Assembly (NCBI RefSeq): GCF_019457595.1
Contig: NZ_CP080419.1
Location: 2,046,001 to 2,110,000 of the forward strand
Length of the DNA stretch: 64,000 nucleotides
DNA from: Shewanella psychrotolerans
GTDB lineage: Bacteria > Pseudomonadota > Gammaproteobacteria > Enterobacterales > Shewanellaceae
Reading direction: 5' to 3'
A model generated the notes under the pieces. That model was not told the DNA's origin and searched no databases. It saw nothing but the letters and a program-made list of their open reading frames with translations. Made by a program: the position numbers and the translations under genes. Shown piece by piece: positions 10,301 through 17,942 of the stretch. Every line of letters starts with the position of its first letter. The first letter of the stretch is position 1.

Positions 10301-10763
10301 GGGCATTGAGTTACCGGATAACCTGATCAAAGATAATACCTACGCTGTGTCGATGTGGTTGAATCCTACTCAACTAGACAAGTATGTTACTGCATTATTT
10401 GGTTATGCGAGTAATACCAGCTGGACGAGTGTGTTACCTGGTGGTCAAAATGACTATGAGAAAATGGTAGTGTGGTCTGGTGAAACTTGGTTTGATGGAA
10501 AAACTGATTATGTGATGCCAACAGGTGAATGGACCCATTTAGCCTATAGCGTCAACGACGGTAACATCAAAATATATATTAATGGTGAAGAAAAGTTCTC
10601 TGGTGAGAGTTTCCCAGACGTCTTCTCTGTTCCTACGACCAAGTTTGCTATCGGAGTTAACTTCTGGGATACACCGTTTGTTGGTGCTATCGATGAACTC
10701 AAATTCTACGATGAAGCTATCACAGCGGAATATGTAGTCGAATTATTTAATGAAGCTCAATAA
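7380..10763 (+). CDS. GH43 lipoprotein with two aBig and two LamG-like domains (endo-arabinanase-like)
   Basis: A 1127-residue lipoprotein; the lipobox LAGC gives C19, suggesting outer-membrane anchoring. Residues about 50-420 are a GH43 propeller with candidate base D59 (GVHDPS), modulator D219 (NAIDPD), acid E272 (NEGSY) and a conserved-looking H360 (SPGHNS), as in endo-1,5-alpha-L-arabinanases. After a small beta domain come, in order, an atrophied bacterial Ig domain (about 525-610, TWSSSNDAVI), a concanavalin/LamG-like domain (about 615-825), a second aBig (about 840-920, VWTSSEPTI) and a second LamG (about 925-1120). The two aBig-LamG modules look like an internal duplication and probably bind glycan. 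Likely role: surface cleavage of arabinan for uptake by the neighbouring receptor. Confidence 0.85.
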   Translation: MKLNKLMLAMVGAIALAGCGSDDGQSGGVPPNPIAEIPQFPDPTINKDLLTFNDLGVHDPSVVKSGDTYYVFGSHLAAAKSIDLMNWSYITRTDNDVERIANDATDQNPLFDTMSTEMADAFEWTGPYFKGSWAADVIQLKDEKYYFYYNWCNNPDNADEAICHHRSFIGVAVADNVEGPYVNKGVFLRSGMTDQDIADGKGPEGVTSYDPATMPNAIDPDVFYDKDGQLWMSYGSYSGGIFILKMDEETAMPLPGQGYGKRLTGGNFHANEGSYVLYSPESDYYYLFTSIGGYDANGGYNIRVSRSVNPDGPYIDAAGNDMSTVYDSPEGFGNKLMGGFEFVAKTGDVGDSYGYLSPGHNSAYYDEKTGKHLLITHTRFPNRDEQHSIRVHEMFVNADGWLIASPQRYAPIDGDNIVDGVDLVGDYRFINLGKDTNKTAKQSVYISLTEDRLVKGAVSGTYLMYENEPNRITLDLGETGIFEGVLAWQWDEQLQKLVPTFSALSDDGVTVWGSQLENKSTSEVLEDIGSSITIPSEIKGGIISLPTEATRGATITWSSSNDAVIRPDGKVLRPNAGEGDQVVTLTATIMVNGEQVVKTYQVTVLARQIYNRIANYRFDNSLEDSLGLFDDGQPTGDRLFKTADNIEYAIGFDGQALSLDGAHGVLLPSGLISSNEYTVSFWANPTVNTKYTTAFFGAVDEYDVDESDDKTSDNWISFVPQSWDDNTMLWSNNTRDGVWFDGSAEERIPENSWSHMAFSFDKGLVKVYINGVEKFSGGNLRDFFTGNEGVFALGVNYWNTPFNGLIDEFNVYEASLTADEVKALDIDKLPDSELLASATEILDLGDLTAVKEDLDLPITGPYAASIVWTSSEPTIISETGKVTLPGREETDKQVTLTATLKLAGEMSTKVFTATVKSKAPPTPVAIFSFEDDLKDVSANFGAGNLVGDKIGVEGGSVTFEDGAVGKAVVLDGTSGIELPDNLIKDNTYAVSMWLNPTQLDKYVTALFGYASNTSWTSVLPGGQNDYEKMVVWSGETWFDGKTDYVMPTGEWTHLAYSVNDGNIKIYINGEEKFSGESFPDVFSVPTTKFAIGVNFWDTPFVGAIDELKFYDEAITAEYVVELFNEAQ

Positions 10764-10806
10764 ATTGTTATTTATGTAGTCACGCTGTTTGAGGTGTCTA
10801 CATCAC

Positions 10807-10838
10807 AAAAAGCCAGCGATTTTTCGCTGGCTTTTTTA
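10807..10838 (+). terminator. Terminator of the GH43 lipoprotein gene
   Basis: The stem AGCCAGCG / CGCTGGCT with a 6-nt loop is flanked by an A-run and six T, 44 bases after the stop codon. Confidence 0.8.
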
Positions 10839-10995
10839 CTTTTTGAGCAGCTATATGATCGATTGATTAATTAAGCAGGGCATAAAATCTCAAATAAACA
10901 ATGTGTAAAGCTCGAAATAGCCACTCGTGTTTCATCGATCTACTTGTTATATTAGGCAGCGCATTTAGCTCATGACCATGATAAAAAGGCTAACG

Positions 10996-11937
10996 ATGAC
11001 CTCTGTAACAATAGGCAGCTTGATCACAACGGTTAAGGCCGGAAATACGCTAGGTGAAGGTGTTTTTTGGGATCAGCAAACTCAATCTATTTGGTGGACC
11101 GATATCGAAGACGCATCAATTTTCCAATATATGATCGACACTAAACAGTTAAAAGCGTATTCAATGCCCTATAGAGTGGGATGTTTTGCGCTAATTAAAG
11201 ATGACCCACGTTTAATTGTTGCTTTTGATAGAGGCATTGCTTTATATGATCTTAACAGTGCAGAGATTGAGTGGTTAGCCGAGCCAGAAGAACATTTACC
11301 TTGTAATCGTTTTAATGATGGTCGAGTCGATCGCCAAGGACGATTTTGGGCAGGTACTATGGTGGATGAACACAGCAGACATGTGATGAGCGCCTTTGAT
11401 TCTGAACCCTCGATAGCGACGTTAGGTGCACTATACTGTGTTGATCATTATGCGCGTTGCCAAAAGATGTTAACCGGTATTGGTACTGCTAACAGCCTTT
11501 GTTGGAGTCCGGATAGTCAATATATGTATCATGCTGATTCTACCAAGCAGCAGATCACTCGTTTTGATTTTGATAGCGAAGCGGTAGCATTGAAGACCCC
11601 TTGTTGTTTTGCTACGACAGAGGGTCATGTTTTTCCCGATGGTTCAGAGGTCGATGCAGACGGTTATCTATGGAATGCACAGTGGGGCGGAGGCAAAATT
11701 GTTCGTTATACGCCAGATGGTGATATAGATATTAGCCTGTCGCTTCCTGTGAGTAACCCTACCAGTGTCGCGTTTGGCGGTAAAAATCTCGATTGGTTAA
11801 TCATCACCAGTGCTAAGCACGGATTGTCAGATCAGCAGTTAACGCTTGAGCCTCAAGCTGGCGATCTATTTATTTATCAGTTACATGGCATTAATGGATT
11901 AGCGGCTAATCGTTACCTATCGAAATCACGTTTATAA
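10996..11937 (+). CDS. SMP-30/gluconolactonase-family protein, probable sugar lactonase
   Basis: A six-bladed SGL/regucalcin-fold protein of about 313 residues. The start at 10996 is chosen because AAAAAGG lies six bases upstream; two ATGs further upstream lack such a site. Motifs typical of the family are LGEGVFWD near the N-terminus (metal-binding Glu), LPCNRFNDGRVDRQGRFWAGTM, and FPDGSEVDADGYLWNAQWGG. Members hydrolyse aldonolactones such as L-arabinono-, D-xylono- or D-glucono-lactone, so an L-arabinonolactonase role would fit this locus; that is inference. No signal peptide, so it is cytoplasmic. No other gene of an oxidative pentose pathway is visible in the window. Confidence 0.8.
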   Translation: MTSVTIGSLITTVKAGNTLGEGVFWDQQTQSIWWTDIEDASIFQYMIDTKQLKAYSMPYRVGCFALIKDDPRLIVAFDRGIALYDLNSAEIEWLAEPEEHLPCNRFNDGRVDRQGRFWAGTMVDEHSRHVMSAFDSEPSIATLGALYCVDHYARCQKMLTGIGTANSLCWSPDSQYMYHADSTKQQITRFDFDSEAVALKTPCCFATTEGHVFPDGSEVDADGYLWNAQWGGGKIVRYTPDGDIDISLSLPVSNPTSVAFGGKNLDWLIITSAKHGLSDQQLTLEPQAGDLFIYQLHGINGLAANRYLSKSRL

Positions 11938-12028
11938 GTTTCGCTCAATTCTTTGTTATCACGATGTTTGAGCAAGTCGTGGATATCTTCATCGGTCGTA
12001 AGGTGGATTGTCATACAACCGATGTGCA

Positions 12029-12541
12029 TTAATTCACTTTATAGACATCAATATAAACCGTATTTTTTTTGTGAGCATCACCTCGAACGCCTGCCACAAA
12101 AATGGCCTTGTTTAACCAGTCATAGTCACCCTTTGGCGCGATAAAATGGGGGGATGTGCGAAAATAAAACGCCTGATCTTCCGCTTGAGGTACCAGCAAC
12201 CCATCATTTATGACATTGATTAATATACCGTCATCGGTTTGCATCATATAGACAGCATGCAAAGAGGTTACGCCATCATTACGAATAACTTGATAATCTG
12301 CGCCGCCTGCAAGCAGTTTTCCCTTTAATTTGTCACCATAAAAGCGTCCTCCTGTGATCGGTATCGATAAGCGTTTTCCGTCGACGCTGTCCCCCATGAC
12401 AATCGTTTCGCCAATATTGGCTTCAATGGTAAAGCAAAGTTCAGCATTTAAAGATTTCGGCGGTTGCTCTTGAGCGATACATTGACCCATAGATGTTGCA
12501 ATAAAACACAATGTGACGATGTAGTTAGTTAATTTTTTCAT
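12029..12541 (-). CDS. DUF3237-family secreted protein
   Basis: A 170-residue protein if started at the ATG at 12541 (MKKLTNYIV), which gives a clean signal peptide ending near CIAQ. A longer frame runs upstream to 12643, but that stretch spans a perfect 15-bp inverted repeat and looks like leader. The mature part carries DUF3237 hallmarks: ITGGRFYGDKLKGKLLAGGADYQ and a late FYFRTSPHF strand. DUF3237 proteins are small beta-barrel-like proteins of unclear function, often next to esterases or aromatic-degradation genes. Here the gene follows the carboxylesterase gene on the same strand, suggesting a functional link. Confidence 0.7.
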   Translation of the reverse strand: MKKLTNYIVTLCFIATSMGQCIAQEQPPKSLNAELCFTIEANIGETIVMGDSVDGKRLSIPITGGRFYGDKLKGKLLAGGADYQVIRNDGVTSLHAVYMMQTDDGILINVINDGLLVPQAEDQAFYFRTSPHFIAPKGDYDWLNKAIFVAGVRGDAHKKNTVYIDVYKVN

Positions 12542-12573
12542 GTTGATATGTTTGAACCTTTGATGATACTTCC

Positions 12574-12612
12574 TTAATAAGAAGGGACGATATTGCGGTC
12601 CCTTCTTATTAA
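12574..12612 (-). repeat. Perfect 15-bp inverted repeat between esterase and DUF3237 genes
   Basis: Arms TTAATAAGAAGGGAC (12574-12588) and GTCCCTTCTTATTAA (12598-12612) surround a 9-nt loop. There is no separate T-run after the stem, so it may be a processing or stabilising hairpin or a weak terminator rather than a classic terminator. Confidence 0.6.
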
Positions 12613-12682
12613 AGAGGATTTGGTGAACGTTAAACATCGACATCTACGCAGCGAGTTGGTCGATAGTTAACTTTAATGAGCG

Positions 12683-14263
12683 TTACTCATTGGCCCACTT
12701 TTCACCTTCTGGCGTTCGGCGCCACTCAAAGTATTGATCAAGTGCTTCGAGTGATTTTTTATCGGGAACGGGACCCACTTTAGGTTGCTGCTGAAAATAC
12801 ATCACTTTTTGGTTTGAATCGCTAAAGGCCGGCCAATTTGGTAGATCTGAGCCATTTGGATTGCCATTTTTAGCAAAATTGGTCCAATAAGTGGCCATCG
12901 ACTCCGATAGCTTAAAATCGGTTTTCGTTAGCGAGGGGTCTGCACGATTAAAGTTTTGGAAAACATAAGCAATTTCTTGCCCATGAGGTGAGCCGTGATC
13001 AAAGTTGGGTGAACCTATTGGATGATCAATATGCTGATCGAAGTAGTAAAGGTAAACTGGCGCCTGACCTTTATCTGATTGTAATCTCGCCCAACTCCAA
13101 GTCTGCCAGCCAAAAGCCACATCGCGGATTAAGTTCCTGCCACTTCTGGTGATCTTGTCTTTATCCACTGGGTAGGCTTTTAATAGGCTCGGTGCAAACT
13201 TTCCAAAGCGCGTTTCTATTCCCTGAACAAACTGATTAACATCGTTATTCCACATGAAACTTGCACCTTCGTCAGAATTATATCCTATGAGTACAGGTAC
13301 ATCGTTGAAATTACCTTGTTGATACATTTTATATTGATCATCAGGTATGACATGTCCATCAATGACTGGCCATCCTCCAGGTAACGACCATCCTGCTGGA
13401 ATAAATTTGTCTGCAGGCATTTTTCGAAGTTCTGCAATTGAGCTCGCGCCAAAATGTTTTACATAATCTTGGCCTTCGGCTTCTGCTTGGCTCAACAGTG
13501 ACATATTCTCGCCAGGATAGTTAGTCGTTCTAGCGGGGCCAAATGAGCCTCCACTTTGCGATATTGCCTTTTGAAATAGTCCCTTAGCAACAGGGGAGGC
13601 GGCCAACATGCTTACGGATATTGCTCCTGCAGACTCGCCAGAAATAGTGATGTTTTGCGCATCACCGCCAAAGGCTGAAATATTTTTCTGTAGCCATTTA
13701 AGCGCTGCTACTTGATCGAGCAACCCATAATTGCCAGATACATGGTGAGGACTTTCTGCAGATAATTCAGGATGCGCTAAAAAGCCTAACTGCCCAACTC
13801 GATAGGCAATCGTCACTAATATAACGCCTTTATTCGCTAAGTTACGTCCATCAAAAATGGGGTCTGAAGAGGAGCCGAAACTAAATCCACCGCCATAAAT
13901 CCACACTAATACGGGTAACTTTTCATCAGCCGAGCGTGCTGGAGTCCAAATATTTAAGTATAAGCAGTCTTCGCTTTTACCTGAAGGAGGATTTCCTGCT
14001 TGTATTGGCGCGGGCGCATAGTCGAAACTTTGTTTTATACCATCCCATGGCTCCGCAGGTTGCGGGGCCTTCCAACGAAGCTCCCCCACTGGCGGCTTAG
14101 CAAATGGGACACCTTTAAATATCGCGAGGTTGTTTTCGATTTTCCCTTGGAGTACGCCCTGTTCGACGGTAATTTTCTCCATAGTGTTAGCCTTAACGAC
14201 GCCAGTATAAATCGTCAATAGTGACATCAAGGTAACTGTGAATATAGTCGTGAGTTTATTCAT
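12683..14263 (-). CDS. Type-B carboxylesterase
   Basis: A 526-residue alpha/beta hydrolase of the carboxylesterase/cholinesterase family with an N-terminal signal peptide (to about residue 26, VKANT). Family signatures are GVPFAKPPVGELRWKAP, EDCLYLNIWTP (residues 98-108), the oxyanion loop GGGFSFGS, and the nucleophile elbow GESAG with S211. The acidic residue probably lies in GYNSDEGASF and the His in SPHGQEIAYVF. In glycan loci such enzymes may remove acyl or feruloyl esters from sugar side chains; this is inferred from context. It is followed by the DUF3237 gene, and the second hydrolase gene lies 128 bases upstream on the same strand. Confidence 0.85.
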   Translation of the reverse strand: MNKLTTIFTVTLMSLLTIYTGVVKANTMEKITVEQGVLQGKIENNLAIFKGVPFAKPPVGELRWKAPQPAEPWDGIKQSFDYAPAPIQAGNPPSGKSEDCLYLNIWTPARSADEKLPVLVWIYGGGFSFGSSSDPIFDGRNLANKGVILVTIAYRVGQLGFLAHPELSAESPHHVSGNYGLLDQVAALKWLQKNISAFGGDAQNITISGESAGAISVSMLAASPVAKGLFQKAISQSGGSFGPARTTNYPGENMSLLSQAEAEGQDYVKHFGASSIAELRKMPADKFIPAGWSLPGGWPVIDGHVIPDDQYKMYQQGNFNDVPVLIGYNSDEGASFMWNNDVNQFVQGIETRFGKFAPSLLKAYPVDKDKITRSGRNLIRDVAFGWQTWSWARLQSDKGQAPVYLYYFDQHIDHPIGSPNFDHGSPHGQEIAYVFQNFNRADPSLTKTDFKLSESMATYWTNFAKNGNPNGSDLPNWPAFSDSNQKVMYFQQQPKVGPVPDKKSLEALDQYFEWRRTPEGEKWANE

Positions 14264-14391
14264 CTAAATATCCATATTTTTGCAAGTATGAGTTGTTTGG
14301 GAGCGTAGCAGGTGGTTAACGATCCGCATATTGCGCAGTAATGACTGGCGCAGGTAATTTAACAGCGGGAGCGCTAACACTTGTCTTGGTG

Positions 14392-15261
14392 CTAACTTCC
14401 AATAAAATGTTTAGCCTTCATGGTCCAGCCGTCAAATTCTTCTAAATTATTTTCTAAAAACACCTGACTATTTTTGTTTTTTTGTTTGAGTTGCCAATCA
14501 AGCCACTTAAGGGCCATTCGGGTAAATGAGCCGCCATAAGGAGATTCGTATGTACCAGAATGTCCACCATCAAGCATGTTCGCAAAAGCAATGGGCACAT
14601 GATTGATGCGGTCGTAATCGAGCTCGGCATTAGACGTTGCAATGTCGGATTCACCGCCAACCAAATAAATGATCGGTGCATGCAACGAGGATAATGAACT
14701 TCGACTCGCTGCCGCCATTGACATGTCGCCCATACCAGAGTTGAACATCATGTACGTTTTGATCCTAGGATCCGCTGCGACCGCAAGAAGTTGGGCGCCG
14801 CCGCAGGATTGGCCTGCAAAGGCAATCTTATTAATATCAACGGTTTGAAAATATTCGCTGTCTTCATTCATTTGTTGACTGGCAAGCCAATCTACAGCTT
14901 TAGGCATCATCTCATTTGGGGCTTTTTTTAGCGGCCTGTCATCTAAACTGCTTTGCATTGAGCCTAAGGCTATGACGAGATATCCCTTGGAAGCTATCTC
15001 TGACAGCATACGTTTAAAGGGAAATGAAGTGTCATTACATCCGCCATTTGCAAATACCATCACCGCAAGTGGACCTTCCTTCTCGGCAGCGAGAGCAATA
15101 TTTTTTGGCCGATAGATAACATAATCTTTTAATGTCGACTCTGTTACCGCTATTGCTTTGTAGTCGCCTGTCCCACCGTTGTCTATCGTCTCGACGCGTT
15201 CAATTTTTGCAAAGCAAAGGCTAGGGATGAGGCACATTAGTAATACGAAATTTTTTTTCAT
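14392..15261 (-). CDS. Secreted alpha/beta hydrolase (dienelactone hydrolase/PETase-like fold)
   Basis: A 289-residue protein with a signal peptide (MKKNFVLLMCLIPSLCFA). The GxSxG elbow reads GQSCG with S152; D206 (GGESD) and H234 (DGGHSG) complete a plausible triad. The early motif VMVFANGGC resembles an oxyanion region. The fold looks like the dienelactone-hydrolase / cutinase-like group, which includes acetyl-xylan and other polysaccharide esterases, but no specific family is assigned. It is the first gene of a minus-strand group with the carboxylesterase and DUF3237 genes; a perfect palindrome lies about 190 bases upstream. Confidence 0.7.
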   Translation of the reverse strand: MKKNFVLLMCLIPSLCFAKIERVETIDNGGTGDYKAIAVTESTLKDYVIYRPKNIALAAEKEGPLAVMVFANGGCNDTSFPFKRMLSEIASKGYLVIALGSMQSSLDDRPLKKAPNEMMPKAVDWLASQQMNEDSEYFQTVDINKIAFAGQSCGGAQLLAVAADPRIKTYMMFNSGMGDMSMAAASRSSLSSLHAPIIYLVGGESDIATSNAELDYDRINHVPIAFANMLDGGHSGTYESPYGGSFTRMALKWLDWQLKQKNKNSQVFLENNLEEFDGWTMKAKHFIGS

Positions 15262-15447
15262 CTTAGCTCCATTTAATAACCATATTTAAAATCCTATTTT
15301 TCAAAAATGCTGACCTTGGGCATAGGGCAACCTATGGTTGTCAAAAGGATCCAATAAGCATTTGTGATTTACCTTACACTCAGGATTAACGCCTTTTTCA
15401 ATCCAGATTATGTTTATTTATATATCACCTCATAATCAAAAGCCATA

Positions 15448-15458
15448 TTGTATTACAA
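15448..15458. promoter_or_regulatory. Palindrome TTGTATTACAA upstream of hydrolase gene
   Basis: A perfect 11-bp palindrome (TTGTA-T-TACAA) in the upstream region of the alpha/beta hydrolase gene. It shares TTGTA with the repeated decamer in the divergent promoter region at 7105 and 7249. Possible operator; unproven. Confidence 0.3.
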
Positions 15459-15491
15459 ATGGTGTGATGTTTACACATTTCGCGCATCCGG

Positions 15492-15777
15492 TGCAGTATT
15501 AACGAGCTTTAACATAGAGGGACTGTGTTTAATCTCGTTGCAAACAACAAGGTCTTGCATGTCCCTTGATACTTAAGGCATTCCCTCGTTTATGGAGGCC
15601 GAACATTGTGAATGCGTTTTATGGACGACTAGTTTTATGGACGACTATAGGGAGTTAGGAGTTAGGGTAGGTTGGAGCGGTTACCGAGGAGACTTGAGCC
15701 GAGGAGTCATTAGCGGTCTTGCATCGGCATGGCCAATGCTCCATGAGCGATCACATCGTTATACTAATTGGTATTAA
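15492..15777. repeat. MITE-like dispersed repeat, copy 2 (inverted relative to copy 1)
   Basis: In reverse complement this segment follows copy 1 (1739-1970): TTAATACCAATTAG at the outer end, GTGATCGCTCA, then GAGGGAATG, CAAGACCTTGTTGTTTGC and AACGAG. The outer end carries the same ACCAATT terminus. A 60-codon open frame inside is not supported as a gene. The rest of the 15262-15964 gap holds the hydrolase promoter region and the tRNA terminator. Confidence 0.55.
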
Positions 15778-15921
15778 GCATCATTAACTAATCCAAATAA
15801 CTGAATGTACAAGTCGATGTAAAAGGCTAGGGGGAAGGTTGGGAGTAGTGGCAGGGCCAATTTTGTACATATAAGAACTCAAGTCAGCAAATTAAATGAC
15901 TGTAAGAAGAACTTGAGGTAC

Positions 15922-15944
15922 AAAAAAACCAGCTTTCGCTGGCT
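15922..15944 (-). terminator. Terminator of the tRNA-fMet/Val operon
   Basis: On the minus strand a GCCAGC-GAAA-GCTGG hairpin is followed by seven T, just downstream of the last tRNA. Confidence 0.75.
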
Positions 15945-15964
15945 TATGACTTAAAAATATAAAT

Positions 15965-16041
<77 letters not shown>

Positions 16042-16089
16042 TCCGTATTTAAGTCGCTATAGCTTTTTTACTTCGACTATAAAAGAAGT

Positions 16090-16166
16090 TGGTACAACCG
16101 AGTGGATTCGAACCACCGACCCCTACCATGTCAAGGTAGTGCTCTAACCAACTGAGCTACGGTTGT
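16090..16166 (-). tRNA. tRNA-Val (GAC), copy B
   Basis: A 77-nt tRNA with anticodon loop CTTGACA (GAC), T-arm GGTTCGAATCC and encoded CCA. The acceptor stem ACAACCG pairs with CGGTTGT. Confidence 0.93.
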
Positions 16167-16185
16167 ATAATTTGTTATTCAAAAT

Positions 16186-16262
<77 letters not shown>

Positions 16263-16304
16263 TCCGTATTTGAACTTAGCTTTTTTAATTCTGCTATTAA
16301 GAAT

Positions 16305-16381
16305 TGGTACAACCGAGTGGATTCGAACCACCGACCCCTACCATGTCAAGGTAGTGCTCTAACCAACTGAGCTACGGTTGT
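16305..16381 (-). tRNA. tRNA-Val (GAC), copy A
   Basis: Same sequence as the copy at 16090-16166, offset by 215 bp. It is the first gene of the four-tRNA operon. Confidence 0.93.
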
Positions 16382-16415
16382 ACTGTTGTTTGGCTGTTGC
16401 CATCGAACGAGCGCT

Positions 16416-16445
16416 ATATTAAGGGGGATCTTACTGTTGTTGCAA
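16416..16445 (-). promoter_or_regulatory. Promoter of the fMet/Val tRNA operon
   Basis: On the minus strand, -35 TTGCAA and -10 TAATAT are 18 bp apart and are followed by a GC-rich discriminator (AGCGCTCG), as expected for a stringently controlled stable-RNA promoter. Confidence 0.5.
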
Positions 16446-16548
16446 GTAAAAAAGTTAACTTTTTATTTAAGCGGTGATTTGCTGTGCAACTTGTTGTTTT
16501 ATCCTCCAAGATGGTGGCCTAATCACCATCATCTTGTCATTGCCTGAG

Positions 16549-17913
16549 TTAATGCTCAAACTGGCTAATGGCGGATCTATGGGTTTGGATGTACTTAAGA
16601 CGCAATGCAAATAGCATTGCAGCCGAGGTCAGTCCAGCAATAAGTCCTATCCAAAAACCGTGGGCGCCCATCGCTGGCACAATAAGGTTAGTTTGCGCCA
16701 ATATGTATCCCAATACCATGCCAATGGCCCAATAAGAGACCAAGGTAATATAAAATGCACTACGAGTATCTTTATAGCCTCGTAACGCACCTGCTGCGAC
16801 GACTTGCACTGAATCAGATAGCTGATACAGTGCAGCTAAAAACATTAAACTCCCCGCAAGGGTGACCACTTCAGGATTATTGTTATAAAGCAGTGCGATC
16901 TGAGTCCGAAAGGCTACGGTTATGATGGCGGTCATTAAGGCTAAAGAAAACGCTATCGTTAATCCCACCTTAGTGACGAGTCTTGCGACAATTTCCTTTT
17001 CTTGTCCTAGGTAGTACCCCACTCGTATCGATACCGCGATGCCAATTGACAGCGGCAACATAAATACAATCGAAGAGAAGTTGAGGGCTATTTGATGACC
17101 GGCAACGACATTTGCGCCCAAAGGCGCGAGCAGTAATGCAATAATGGCGAACAGGCTGACCTCGAAGAACAGCGCCATTGCGATAGGCAAACCATGTTTG
17201 GTCATTGTCCAGATGGTGGACCAATTGGGTAGGTGCAGTGCACTGAATGGAGCTAATTGTTCAAAGCGTGAATGCAGTTGCATATAGATAGTCATTGCAA
17301 TGAGCATTGCCCAGAAAACTAATGCGGTTGCGATACCACATCCCGCCCCTCCCATTGCAGGAACACCGAAATGGCCATATATAAAGATATAGTTGGCTGG
17401 AATATTGACTGCAAGTCCAACAAACCCGATGACCATCGTCGGTAGCGTGTAAGAGATCCCTTCACTACATCCTCGTAATACCTGATAAAGCACAAAAGCG
17501 GGAACCCCCCATGCAAAACCATAAAGGTACTCAACACTTAATGCCGCTAAGCGAGGTTCAAGATCCATCATTTTAAAGATCTGTGGCGCAAAAAGCAGAA
17601 AGGAGATCACTATTACACTGCCAATTATGGCAATATAAGCGGCTTGAAATGCGATAGGCTGAATGGCTTTTTGATCATCTGCGCCATGATGATGTGCGAA
17701 AACCGGTGTGAAGGCCATTAATAGTCCCTGCACAAACAGTAATGCGGGGAGCCATAAGCTTCCACCTATTGCGACAGCTGCCATATCGACAGCACTCACT
17801 CTGCCTGCCATTGCGGTATCGATAAAGCCCATCAAGGTTTGAGTCACTTGGGCAATGAGTACAGGTAACGCTAATTGGACGAGCTTTTTGGCTTGAAAGC
17901 CGAATTGATTCAT
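16549..17913 (-). CDS. norM: MATE-family multidrug efflux pump (NorM/MdtK type)
   Basis: A 454-residue integral membrane protein with about 12 predicted hydrophobic helices and two homologous halves. The N-terminus (KLVQLALPVLIAQVTQTLMGFIDTAMAGR) is the standard MatE signature with the conserved D in helix 1. NorM-type transporters export cationic drugs and dyes in exchange for Na+ or H+. It is divergent from the riboflavin synthase gene with only 29 bases between starts, the same arrangement as mdtK-ribC in E. coli, so the promoters must overlap. Length and motifs are normal. Confidence 0.9.
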   Translation of the reverse strand: MNQFGFQAKKLVQLALPVLIAQVTQTLMGFIDTAMAGRVSAVDMAAVAIGGSLWLPALLFVQGLLMAFTPVFAHHHGADDQKAIQPIAFQAAYIAIIGSVIVISFLLFAPQIFKMMDLEPRLAALSVEYLYGFAWGVPAFVLYQVLRGCSEGISYTLPTMVIGFVGLAVNIPANYIFIYGHFGVPAMGGAGCGIATALVFWAMLIAMTIYMQLHSRFEQLAPFSALHLPNWSTIWTMTKHGLPIAMALFFEVSLFAIIALLLAPLGANVVAGHQIALNFSSIVFMLPLSIGIAVSIRVGYYLGQEKEIVARLVTKVGLTIAFSLALMTAIITVAFRTQIALLYNNNPEVVTLAGSLMFLAALYQLSDSVQVVAAGALRGYKDTRSAFYITLVSYWAIGMVLGYILAQTNLIVPAMGAHGFWIGLIAGLTSAAMLFALRLKYIQTHRSAISQFEH

Positions 17914-17942
17914 GAAAGAAGCCTTAATAAAGCGAGTAATAT

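Noticed and set aside
9767..10330. A 187-codon minus-strand frame
   Set aside because: It is antisense to the LamG/aBig part of the GH43 lipoprotein gene and has a low-complexity Ser/Thr/Pro composition.
12541..12643. Longer N-terminus for the DUF3237 protein
   Set aside because: The extra 34 codons cover a perfect hairpin and would bury the signal peptide.
15592..15777. A 60-codon open frame inside the second dispersed repeat
   Set aside because: It lies within repeat sequence, is not kept in the other copy, and has no family features.
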